From an uncultured Clostridia bacterium (GTDB lineage: Bacteria; Bacillota; Clostridia; Oscillospirales; Oscillospiraceae): DNA of 5,130 nucleotides. Below, piece by piece: positions 1-5,086 of this stretch (position 1 is its first letter; each line of letters starts with the position of its first letter). Location of the stretch: NCBI GenBank assembly GCA_947383645.1, contig CANDEH010000134.1, forward strand, positions 1 to 5,130. The letters run 5' to 3'. The notes below the pieces were generated by a model, which ran no database searches, had not been told where the DNA came from, and saw nothing but the letters and a program-made list of their open reading frames with translations. Both the position numbers and the translations under genes were made by a program.

Positions 1-257
1 ACCACAAAGGCCATCACCAGGAAGTTCAGCACCGCCTGGATGAAGTTGCCGTAGGTGATGACGGCGGGGCCAACCTCCACCGCCAGATCGGCAAAGGAGA
101 TGCTGTCGGTGAAGATGCCCAGGAGGGGCATGATAATGTCGTTAATCAGGGAGGTGGTGATGGAGCTGAAGGCGCCGCCGATGATGACGCCCACCGCCAG
201 GTCCATCACGTTGCCCCGCATGGCGAAGGCCTTGAACTCGTTGAAAAATTTCTTCAT
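1..257 (-). CDS. mscL: Large-conductance mechanosensitive channel MscL, N-terminal part (cut by window edge)
   Basis: Encodes the first 85 residues of MscL, the inner-membrane homopentameric channel that opens under membrane tension and releases solutes during hypo-osmotic shock. The protein begins MKKFFNEFKAFAMRGNVMDL, which matches the family's amphipathic N-terminal helix and the conserved FAMRGNVxDLAVGVIIG stretch. TM1 spans about residues 16-45 and ends in the conserved DIIMPLLG (40-47). A periplasmic loop follows, then the start of TM2 at about residue 70 (YGNFIQAVLNFLVMAFVV). Full-length family members are about 130-150 residues, so the end of TM2 and the cytoplasmic C-terminal helix lie off the left edge. 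The ATG at 257 is preceded by GGAG (266-269 on the complement) with 8-nt spacing. It lies 371 bp downstream of serS in the same orientation, probably with its own promoter in that gap. Identification is firm. Confidence 0.96.
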   Translation of the reverse strand, partial: MKKFFNEFKAFAMRGNVMDLAVGVIIGGAFSSITTSLINDIIMPLLGIFTDSISFADLAVEVGPAVITYGNFIQAVLNFLVMAFV

Positions 258-276
258 CTTCTGTTCTCCGATCTTG

Positions 277-321
277 GAACCTGTGTTCGCAGCTGACGCT
301 TGAGACTGTGAACCCAGGTTC
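277..321 (-). repeat. Inverted repeat in the mscL leader
   Basis: Arms 277-292 and 306-321 pair at 14 of 16 positions around a 13-nt loop. On the minus strand the arms read AACCTGGGTTCACAG and CTGCGAACACAGGTT, with two mismatches. The 3' foot lies only about 8 nt upstream of the mscL Shine-Dalgarno sequence. It could be an operator or a leader hairpin that affects mscL translation. No poly-U follows, so it does not look like a terminator. Confidence 0.5.
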
Positions 322-334
322 TTATTCCAACATG

Positions 335-461
335 ACCGGCCGGGGAGGGCGCTCCCCCGAAGGCGGCAAGCCCTGCGGGGAGGGGGAGGTGGGTGGGGTC
401 CGTCCATGGGGTTGGACGGCCGCAGGTTCGCCGCCGTCGGCGGAGCGCTCTCCCTGCCGGT
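335..461. repeat. Large imperfect inverted repeat (~127 bp) between serS and mscL
   Basis: The left arm (335-378) and right arm (420-461) are imperfect reverse complements. Shared blocks include ACCGGC, GGGAG, GCGCTCC, CCGA, GGCGGC and CCTGCGG, interrupted by single substitutions and one- or two-base indels. The 41-nt centre contains its own 7-bp hairpin (400-406 with 413-419). As RNA it would fold into a long GC-rich rod. No long T-run follows on either strand, so it is not a standard intrinsic terminator. Its size and palindromic form resemble a REP-like or MITE-like intergenic element, which is an inference. The weak reading frame across it (322-522, minus) has low-complexity Pro/Gly/Arg composition and no ribosome binding site, and is not called. 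Confidence 0.6.
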
Positions 462-569
462 TGGAAAGGCGCGGCAGGTCATTATACTGTGGAAATGAAG
501 CTGGAGTGGTATGCTGCGCCAAATGTCTCGGCTGCCCCGCAAGGGGCGAGAAAAATGGCTTGAATCTAA

Positions 570-598
570 GTATAATAGCCGTTCTGCGGCTATTATAC
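570..598 (-). terminator. 12-bp perfect hairpin after serS; possible terminator
   Basis: Arms 570-581 and 587-598 are perfect reverse complements with a 5-nt loop, 31-59 nt past the serS stop. It is the strongest short hairpin downstream of serS, and position alone suggests a transcription end. The sequence immediately 3' on the minus strand is only TTAGATTC, not a clean T-tract, and a T5 run comes about 14 nt further on. The arms also contain TATAAT on both strands, so a promoter or operator role is an alternative. Confidence 0.4.
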
Positions 599-628
599 CG
601 CGTTTGCGGAAATTTTAGCCAAGGGGAG

Positions 629-1930
629 TTACACCTTGGGCACCATGACCTCCATGCCGCCCATGTAGGGGCGCAGAGCCTCCGGGATTAAGACGCTGCC
701 GTCGGCCTGGAGGTTGTTCTCCAGGAAGGCAATCAGCATCCGGGGGGGCGCTACCACGGTGTTGTTCAGCGTGTGGGGCAGGTAGGTCCTCCCCTCGCCC
801 TTCACGCGGATCTTCAGCCGCCGGGCCTGGGCGTCGCCCAGGTTGGAGCAGGAGCAGACCTCGAAGTACTTCTGCTGCCGGGGACTCCACGCCTCAATGT
901 CGCAGCTCTTCACCTTCAGATCCGCCAGGTCGCCGGAGCAGCACTCCAGCTGCCGCACGGGGATGTCCAGGCTGCGGAACAGCTCCACGCTGAACCGCCA
1001 CATCTTCTCGTACCAGGCCATGGAATCCTCGGGCTTGCAGACCACGATCATCTCCTGCTTCTCGAACTGGTGGATGCGGTAGACGCCACGCTCCTCGATG
1101 CCGTGGGCACCCTTCTCCTTGCGGAAGCAGGGGGAGTAGGAGGTCAGGGTCTGGGGCAGGGAATCCTCCGGCAGGATCTGGTCGATGAACTTGCCGATCA
1201 TGGAGTGCTCGCTGGTGCCGATGAGGTATAAATCCTCCCCCTCGATCTTGTACATCATGGCGTCCATCTCCGCAAAGGACATGACGCCGGTGACCACGTT
1301 GGATCGGATCATGAAGGGGGGGATGCAGTAGGTGAAGCCCTTGCCGATCATGAAGTCCCGGGCGTAGGCCGTCACCGCGCTGTGGAGCCGGGCGATGTCG
1401 CCCATGAGATAGTAGAACCCGTTGCCGGAGACCCGGCCGGCGGCGTCCATATCGATGCCGTTGAACCGCTCCATGATCTCCGTGTGGTAGGGGATGGGGA
1501 AGTTCGGGGTCCTGGGCTCGCCGAAGCGCTCCACCTCCACGTTGCAGCTGTCGTCGGGGCCGATGGGCACCGAGGGGTCGATGATGTTGGGCAGGGTCAT
1601 CATGATGGTGCGGATCTGCTCCTCCAGCTCCCCCTCCCGCTGCTCCAGGGCGGCGAGACGGTCGGCGTTGGCCTTCACCGCAGCCTTGGCCGCCTCGGCC
1701 TCCGCCAACTTGGAGGGGTCCTTCTTGGCCTGGCCCATCAGCTGGCCCACCTGCTTGCTGAGGCTGTTCCGTTTGGCGCGGAGGTCGTTGGCCTCCGTCA
1801 TCACGGCGCGGTTCTCGCTGTCCAGAGCCAATACCTGGTCCACCAGGGGGAGCTTGGCCTCCTGGAACTTCTTTTTGATATTCTCCCGGACAGCCTCCGG
1901 GTTTTCACGGACAAATTTGATGTCAAGCAT
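629..1930 (-). CDS. serS: Seryl-tRNA synthetase (serine--tRNA ligase)
   Basis: A class II aminoacyl-tRNA synthetase of 433 residues, normal length for bacterial SerRS. It charges tRNA-Ser (and tRNA-Sec where present) with serine using ATP in the cytoplasm. The N-terminus (MLDIKFVRENPEAVRENIKK) leads into the long antiparallel coiled coil that binds the tRNA extra arm, about residues 30-110. The catalytic domain shows GTSEHS at 238-243 (the serine-site TxE region), motif 2 at about 266-290 with SPCFRKEKG (R270) and RIHQFEKQEM, the SCSNLGDAQARR block at 360-371, and motif 3 with R397 in APPRMLIAFLEN. It ends with the typical ADGSVLIPEALRPYM. Around motif 3 the sequence is NNTVVAPPR, not the common GSGLAVGR, so the arginine is kept and the glycines are not. 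The ATG is preceded by GAGG (1937-1940) at 6 nt. No T-box leader fits in the 127-bp gap from parB, so co-transcription with parAB is plausible. Confidence 0.97.
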   Translation of the reverse strand: MLDIKFVRENPEAVRENIKKKFQEAKLPLVDQVLALDSENRAVMTEANDLRAKRNSLSKQVGQLMGQAKKDPSKLAEAEAAKAAVKANADRLAALEQREGELEEQIRTIMMTLPNIIDPSVPIGPDDSCNVEVERFGEPRTPNFPIPYHTEIMERFNGIDMDAAGRVSGNGFYYLMGDIARLHSAVTAYARDFMIGKGFTYCIPPFMIRSNVVTGVMSFAEMDAMMYKIEGEDLYLIGTSEHSMIGKFIDQILPEDSLPQTLTSYSPCFRKEKGAHGIEERGVYRIHQFEKQEMIVVCKPEDSMAWYEKMWRFSVELFRSLDIPVRQLECCSGDLADLKVKSCDIEAWSPRQQKYFEVCSCSNLGDAQARRLKIRVKGEGRTYLPHTLNNTVVAPPRMLIAFLENNLQADGSVLIPEALRPYMGGMEVMVPKV

Positions 1931-1944
1931 AGTGCACCTCGAAA

Positions 1945-1972
1945 ATTAGGAATTAGGAGTTAGGAATTAGGA
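1945..1972. repeat. Four tandem 7-bp repeats (ATTAGGA) in the serS leader
   Basis: The units are ATTAGGA, ATTAGGA, GTTAGGA and ATTAGGA, ending directly in ATTTT. On the minus strand they read TCCTAAT repeats and lie just upstream of the serS ribosome binding site. Copy number at such heptamers can change by slippage, and here that would alter leader length. AT-rich TTAGGAA arrays attached to a small hairpin are a pattern of interspersed intergenic repeats in Firmicutes. That assignment is from memory and was not tested. Confidence 0.75.
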
Positions 1973-1980
1973 ATTTTGGT

Positions 1981-1997
1981 GTCCAGCGCTGCTGGAC
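1981..1997. repeat. 7-bp perfect hairpin in the parB-serS gap
   Basis: GTCCAGC (1981-1987) and GCTGGAC (1991-1997) flank a 3-nt loop. Direct repeats of GGAATTTT lie on both sides (1970-1977 and 2003-2010), so the hairpin and the heptamer array may be parts of one inserted element. No T-tract follows immediately on the minus strand, so it is a poor terminator for parB. Confidence 0.5.
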
Positions 1998-2020
1998 GGA
2001 TTGGAATTTTTGATGGGGAG

Positions 2021-2036
2021 TGTTTCACGTGAAACG
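2021..2036. promoter_or_regulatory. parS: parS centromere site, copy 1
   Basis: TGTTTCACGTGAAACG matches the bacterial chromosomal parS consensus TGTTNCACGTGAAACA at every position but the last. The 14-bp core GTTTCACGTGAAAC is perfectly palindromic. ParB family proteins recognise this site through their helix-turn-helix domain, then spread as CTP-bound sliding clamps. It lies 21 bp beyond the parB stop codon, between parB and serS. Confidence 0.93.
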
Positions 2037-2057
2037 GGGGGTTGGGGGAAGGGGGGA

Positions 2058-2933
2058 TTATTTCTTCTCCTCGCGGCGTTTGAGTTTGATGGCGGCCAGG
2101 GCGTCCAGGAGGTCGTTTAGGTCGTCTACGCCGTAGTATTCGATCTCTACGCGGCCCTTCTTGCGGCCCTGGGCGATGCGGCAGGCCCGGCCCAGGGCGT
2201 CGGAGAGGGAACGCTCGGCCTCGGCCACGTAGTCCACGGCGGGGCTTCGTTTGGCCGGCTTCTCCCGCTTCTCGGTCTGGAGGCGCTTGACCAGCTGCTC
2301 TGTCTGGCGGACGGAGAGGTCGCTGCGGAGGATTTCCGCGGCGGCGGCCTCCTGGGCCTCCGGCCGCAGGGGCAGCAGGGCCCGGGCGTGGCCGGCGGAG
2401 AGCTTCCCCTCCTCCACCAGCTGCCGGAGGGCGGGGGAGAGGTTCAGCAGCCGGATGGCGTTGGCCACGGCGCTGCGGGACTTGCCCACACGCTGGGCGG
2501 CCTGCTCCTGGGTCATGCCGTACTGCTCCATGAGGGTGTGGTAGCCCTCGGCCTCCTCCATGGGGTTCAGGTCCTCCCGCTGGAGGTTCTCGATCATGGC
2601 CAGCTCCATGGCCTTGCGGTCGTCGGCCTCGATAATCACCACGGGGACCTCGGTGAGGCCCGCCAGCTTGGCGGCCCGCCACCGGCGCTCCCCGGCGATG
2701 ATCTGGTAGTACCCGGAGGCGAGCCGGCGCACCGTCAGGGGCTGGATGACCCCGTGGGATCGGATGCTCTCCGCCAGGTCGCTGAGGGCAGCCTCGTCAA
2801 AGTGCTTCCGGGGCTGGCCAACGTGATTTTCAATCTGAGACAGGGGCAGGGTGGAGGTGTTCGCCCCGTCGGAGGCGAAGTCCTCCCCCAGCAGGGCCCC
2901 CAGGCCCTTCCCCAGGCCGGATGGTTTTGCCAT
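2058..2933 (-). CDS. parB: Chromosome-partitioning protein ParB (Spo0J family)
   Basis: A ParB/Spo0J protein of 291 residues, normal for the family. It binds parS, loads as a CTP-dependent DNA clamp, forms the origin partition complex and stimulates the ParA ATPase. The N-terminal tail has KGLGALLG (9-16), the usual ParA-contact peptide. The CTP-binding N-domain follows, with the NHVGQPRKHFDEAALSDLAESI region (about 36-57), the C2 motif GERRWR (81-86) and ENLQRE (115-120, C3 motif). The helix-turn-helix is at about 140-165 (MTQEQAAQRVGKSRSAVANA). A charged linker (about 215-232) leads to the C-terminal dimerisation domain. The ATG is preceded by AAGGAG (2941-2946 on the complement) at 7 nt. 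It lies 83 bp after parA with no terminator between them, so a parA-parB operon is likely, and parS sites flank the pair. Confidence 0.97.
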   Translation of the reverse strand: MAKPSGLGKGLGALLGEDFASDGANTSTLPLSQIENHVGQPRKHFDEAALSDLAESIRSHGVIQPLTVRRLASGYYQIIAGERRWRAAKLAGLTEVPVVIIEADDRKAMELAMIENLQREDLNPMEEAEGYHTLMEQYGMTQEQAAQRVGKSRSAVANAIRLLNLSPALRQLVEEGKLSAGHARALLPLRPEAQEAAAAEILRSDLSVRQTEQLVKRLQTEKREKPAKRSPAVDYVAEAERSLSDALGRACRIAQGRKKGRVEIEYYGVDDLNDLLDALAAIKLKRREEKK

Positions 2934-3016
2934 AGTAAAGCTCCTTTCCCGTTCCGTCGTATGGGGGTGTGGGTGTACGGTGATCTGTCGATTCCGAAGG
3001 GATGTCCGGATTTTTT
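2934..3016 (-). other. Short parA-parB intergenic spacer
   Basis: This is 83 bp with a strong AAGGAG for parB (2941-2946). There is no hairpin with a T-run and no evident promoter. The spacing fits one parA-parB transcript. Confidence 0.6.
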
Positions 3017-3781
3017 TCAGGCGTTGGCGGCGTTTTTCCGCAGGAACTCTTCCGCCAGCTGCCGGTACGCCTCCGCTCCCCGGGAGGTGCGGTCGTAGGC
3101 GCTGATGGGCTTGCCGTGGCTGGGCGCCTCGCTGAGGCGGACGTTTCGGGGAACCACCGCGGTATAGACCTTGCCGGGGAAGTAGCGCTTGACCTCCTCC
3201 GCCACCTGGAGGGACAGGTTGGTCCGGCTGTCGTACATGGTCAGCAACACCCCCTCCAGCTCCAGCTTGCTGTTGAGCTTCCGCTTCACCAGACGCACGG
3301 TGGTCATCAGGTCGCTGAGCCCCTCCAGCGCGAAGTACTCCCCCTGGACCGGCACCAGCAGCGTGTCCGCCGCGCAGAGGCCGTTGAGAGTCAGCAGCTC
3401 CAGGGAGGGGGGACAGTCGATGAAGAGGAAATCGTACCGGTCCCGGACCTGGTCCAGGACGCCCTTGAGGAGGAACTCCCGGCCCTCCAGATGAATCATC
3501 TCCACGCCGGCCCCCGCCAGCCCCTTGCTGGAGGGCAGCACGTCGCCGTACCGCGTGGAGACGATGAGCTTTTCGGTGGGCACGTCGTTAATCAGCGCGT
3601 CATAGACCCCGGCGGACAGCGTCTTATCCACCCCCATGCCGGAGGTGGCGTTGGCCTGGGGATCGAAGTCGCAGAGAAGGACATTTTTCCCCAGCTCCTT
3701 CAATGCGGCGGCGAGATCCACGCAGGTGGTGGTTTTCCCCACGCCGCCCTTTTGATTGACAACTGCAACGACCTTACCCAC
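3017..3781 (-). CDS. parA: Chromosome-partitioning ATPase ParA (Soj family)
   Basis: A ParA/Soj (MinD-type) ATPase of 254 residues when begun at the GTG at 3781. It binds DNA non-specifically as an ATP dimer and works with ParB-parS in origin segregation. In Bacillus, Soj also regulates DnaA. The deviant Walker A is KGGVGKTT (11-18, signature K11 and P-loop K16). The A' motif is LLCDFDPQ (35-42, D38 and D40), and Walker B is FLFIDCPP (118-125, D122). The C-terminal family block PRNVRLSEAPSHGKPISAYD (211-230) is intact. The GTG start puts the protein's standard opening (GKVVAVVNQKGGVGKT) at the N-terminus and has GGAGG (3788-3792) at 6 nt. An upstream ATG at 3862 was refused because it has no Shine-Dalgarno sequence and overlaps the promoter. 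A few short N-terminal soj forms match this length well. Confidence 0.96.
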   Translation of the reverse strand: MGKVVAVVNQKGGVGKTTTCVDLAAALKELGKNVLLCDFDPQANATSGMGVDKTLSAGVYDALINDVPTEKLIVSTRYGDVLPSSKGLAGAGVEMIHLEGREFLLKGVLDQVRDRYDFLFIDCPPSLELLTLNGLCAADTLLVPVQGEYFALEGLSDLMTTVRLVKRKLNSKLELEGVLLTMYDSRTNLSLQVAEEVKRYFPGKVYTAVVPRNVRLSEAPSHGKPISAYDRTSRGAEAYRQLAEEFLRKNAANA

Positions 3782-3787
3782 AGAGCA

Positions 3788-3807
3788 CCTCCAGGGGCGG
3801 GCGCCCC
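3788..3807 (-). promoter_or_regulatory. parA ribosome binding site with adjoining GC hairpin
   Basis: GGAGG (3788-3792) sits 6 nt before the GTG and decides the start. Immediately 5' of it in the mRNA, GGGGCG (3802-3807) and CGCCCC (3794-3799) can form a 5-6 bp GC stem with a very short loop. Such a stem could tune translation, but only its geometry supports this. Confidence 0.6.
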
Positions 3808-3812
3808 TTTTG

Positions 3813-3830
3813 CATACAAAATTTCGTATG
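3813..3830. promoter_or_regulatory. 18-bp near-palindrome at the parA transcription start; candidate operator
   Basis: Arms CATACAAAA and TTTCGTATG pair at 8 of 9 positions. The expected start site, about 7 nt past the -10 box, falls near 3828, inside the repeat. An operator overlapping the start point is a standard repressor position. No regulator is identified by sequence. Confidence 0.45.
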
Positions 3831-3834
3831 TTAC

Positions 3835-3862
3835 AGTATATCACATATTTTATACATTGCAA
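3835..3862 (-). promoter_or_regulatory. Probable sigma-A promoter of parA-parB
   Basis: On the minus strand, -35 TTGCAA (3857-3862) and -10 TATACT (3835-3840) are 16 bp apart. A TG one base before the -10 box gives an extended -10 (TGATATACT). It lies in the only strongly AT-rich island in the window, 54 bp upstream of the parA GTG. Its -35 box is 80 bp from the upstream parS, so ParB spreading from parS would cover it. Confidence 0.75.
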
Positions 3863-3914
3863 TGGCGGAATGGTAGAAAATTTGAAAAATTTGTGGGGAA
3901 AATTTGCGGGAAAG

Positions 3915-3929
3915 CCTTGCGGCGCAAGG
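3915..3929. repeat. 6-bp hairpin between parS and the parA promoter
   Basis: CCTTGC (3915-3920) and GCAAGG (3924-3929) flank a 3-nt loop. On the minus strand CTTTCCC follows, so it is at best a weak terminator for anything coming from upstream. No function is assigned. Confidence 0.35.
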
Positions 3930-3942
3930 GAGGCGGGGGTGG

Positions 3943-3958
3943 TGTTTCACGTGAAACA
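3943..3958. promoter_or_regulatory. parS: parS centromere site, copy 2 (perfect palindrome)
   Basis: TGTTTCACGTGAAACA is a perfect 16-bp palindrome and fully matches the parS consensus TGTTNCACGTGAAACA. It lies upstream of the parA promoter, so the two parS copies bracket parAB about 1.9 kb apart. It should be the stronger ParB loading site of the two. Confidence 0.96.
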
Positions 3959-4071
3959 GGGGGGCGGTTTTCAGGGGTTGTGGGGGTTGTGCTCGGTGGG
4001 GCACAAGATGTTGTGTTGTGGGGGGGGCGCCGCCCCGCAGCGGGGGGAGGGGGTTTCGCCCCCCGGGGCGA

Positions 4072-4099
4072 GTTACTTTTCCCGCGCGGGAAAAGTAAC
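4072..4099. repeat. 28-bp perfect palindrome
   Basis: Arms GTTACTTTTCCCGC and GCGGGAAAAGTAAC (14 bp each) abut with no spacer. A G/C-only stretch (4021-4070) containing further short inverted repeats precedes it. It is long enough to extrude as a cruciform or to form a strong RNA hairpin on either strand. It adjoins the 4111-4178 inverted repeat, and the two probably form one composite intergenic element. Confidence 0.85.
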
Positions 4100-4110
4100 C
4101 AAAAGCGCGC

Positions 4111-4178
4111 TTAGGGGGACCGCTCGGCGGGCTTTAGCCCCCTGTCGGGGGCACAGCCCTTATCCGCGGTCCCCCTAA
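4111..4178. repeat. 13-bp perfect inverted repeat with nested stems
   Basis: TTAGGGGGACCGC (4111-4123) and GCGGTCCCCCTAA (4166-4178) are perfect reverse complements. The 42-nt interior can form a GGGCT/AGCCC stem (4129-4133 with 4155-4159) enclosing a CCCCC/GGGGG stem (4138-4142 with 4147-4151). This gives a three-tier hairpin. A T5 run follows at 4186-4190 on the plus strand, as in a terminator, but no plus-strand gene leads into it. An element-type repeat is more likely. Confidence 0.8.
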
Positions 4179-4190
4179 GAACCCCTTTTT

Positions 4191-4385
4191 ACGGTCGGTG
4201 GTTGGCACAGCCTCCTGCGAGGGAGACGTGGGTGGGTGTTGATGGGGGGCGGTAGAATGTCGCCGGGTGTCGGAAGGACTTGCGTTCTGGCCTCGTCCGT
4301 TACGGACTGCCCTGTTGGGTGGACGGGGGAGTGTAAAAGGGCAGTGCTGACCGTGTTGATGCAGGTGCGGGGATGGGCATTGATG
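4191..4385. other. Gene-free spacer between palindromic element and tandem array
   Basis: No supported gene or RNA was found. It contains a 13-bp palindrome (GTCCGT-T-ACGGAC, 4295-4307). From about 4338 to 4385 the sequence resembles the tail of a tandem-array unit (compare GGGATGGGCATTGATGGCTTA with the unit ends), so the array may begin with a decayed partial copy here. Confidence 0.45.
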
Positions 4386-4998
4386 GCTTACAATTTTAAA
4401 GAAGTGCAATGGAAAGTGTGGGCTTAGTGTATACTCTGCCAGATATGACGGTTTTTGCGGTACTGGGTCAGTGATAGCACCTGCAAATTTCGCAGGCAGG
4501 TCAAGGCAAGGCAGAGTATTGGGCGGCTGCCGGAATGGGCGCTGCCGGCTTATGGTTTTACTGAAGTATGGTGAAAAGTACAGGCTTAGCATACGTTTCG
4601 CCAGGCCCGGCGGACTTCGCAGCACTGGGCCTGTGATAGCCCCTGCAAATTTTGGAGGCAAATCAAGGCATACTGTTTTGACGGTCGTGGGAATGGGGCT
4701 TGACAACTTATGTTCTTATTGAAGTATGGCGAAAAGTGTAGGCTTGGCATATGCTTTGTCAGACCCGGCGGCCTTTGCGGCACTGGGCCAACGATAGCCT
4801 CTGCAAGTTTCGGGGGCAAGTCGAGGCGAGGCAGAGTATTTGGGCGGTCGCGGCAATGGGCGCTGACGGCTTATGATTTTATTGAAGTATGGTGAAAAGC
4901 ACAGACTTAGCCTGCGTTTCGTCAGGCCCGGCGGCCTTTGCGGCACTGGGCCAACGATAGCCTCTGCAAGTTTCGGGGGCAAGTCGAGGCGAGGCAGG
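4386..4998. repeat. Tandem array of ~160-bp units (3.8 diverged copies)
   Basis: Units start at 4386, 4548, 4706 and 4869, giving lengths of 162, 158 and 163 bp, and the last copy is cut at about 4998. Each begins CTTA followed by a T-rich tract, then GAAGTATGGTGAAAAG or a close variant. After that come a TTAGC-like stretch, CCCGGCGG, GCACTGGGCC, GATAGC, CTGCAA and GGCAAGTCAAGGC-type blocks. Identity is roughly 80% by eye between most copies. The third and fourth copies share an identical 71-bp block (4764-4834 and 4927-4997). Unit lengths are not all multiples of three, so a reading frame on either strand shifts between units, and the array is judged non-coding. Inside some units GGCCC/GGGCC stems can form. 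Its function is unknown. A repeated structured RNA, a protein-binding array or an interspersed repeat family are the alternatives. Confidence 0.85.
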
Positions 4999-5005
4999 CA
5001 GAGCG

Positions 5006-5086
5006 GCAGCGGCGGTTTATAGCAAGGCTAAAGACGGGGGTACGCTCTCAAGACACCTTCCGCTAAGCAAGAGCCACCGCCGCCGC
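5006..5086. repeat. GC-rich inverted repeat near the right edge
   Basis: GCAGCGGCGGT and ACCGCCGCCGC (5006-5016 with 5076-5086) pair at all but one position. Inside, GCTCT (5044-5048) pairs with AGAGC (5070-5074). No gene is called in 4999-5130. Two minus-strand frames are open from the right edge to about 5025, but neither has a recognisable protein sequence, so they are not annotated. Confidence 0.45.

Larger units (their letters stand above)
258..628. other. Gene-free gap between serS and mscL
   Basis: No supported gene was found in these 371 bp. The gap is rich in inverted repeats: 277-321, 335-461 and 570-598, a 7-bp stem (453-459 with 472-478) and a GCAA-tetraloop hairpin (534-538 with 543-547). 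On the minus strand a perfect TATAAT lies at 481-486, but no convincing -35 lies 16-18 bp upstream. A second TATAAT (592-597) is inside the 570-598 palindrome. Either could be the mscL promoter, but the sequence does not settle this. Confidence 0.5.

Noticed and set aside
322..522. 66-codon minus-strand reading frame in the serS-mscL gap
   Set aside because: It has no ribosome binding site and low-complexity composition, and it lies over the 335-461 inverted repeat.
1931..2057. T-box riboswitch upstream of serS
   Set aside because: The gap is too short, and the conserved T-box sequence with its antiterminator and terminator stems is absent.
3779..3862. Upstream ATG start for ParA at 3862
   Set aside because: It adds 27 residues not expected in the family, has no Shine-Dalgarno sequence and overlaps the -35 box. 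The GTG at 3781 has GGAGG at ideal spacing.
3002..4114. 370-codon plus-strand reading frame
   Set aside because: It is antisense to parA across its length and then runs through the parA promoter and parS. It is an artefact of GC-rich coding on the other strand.
3863..4170. oriC with DnaA boxes
   Set aside because: The nearest matches (TTCCCCACA on the minus strand around 3890-3900, TTATCCGCG around 4160) each have two mismatches to TTATCCACA, and there is no cluster.
4186..4190. Intrinsic terminator made of the 4111-4178 hairpin and following T5
   Set aside because: The hairpin is long and branched, the T5 lies 7 nt after the stem, and no plus-strand gene precedes it.
4134..4706. 190-codon minus-strand reading frame across the array and palindromes
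   Set aside because: It crosses two non-coding repeat structures, its Pro/Ser-rich text repeats only because the DNA repeats, and units of 158 and 163 bp shift the frame in neighbouring copies. It has no recognisable domain.
4386..4998. CRISPR array
   Set aside because: The whole ~160-bp unit is repeated with gradual divergence. There are no short identical repeats separated by unique spacers, and no cas genes.
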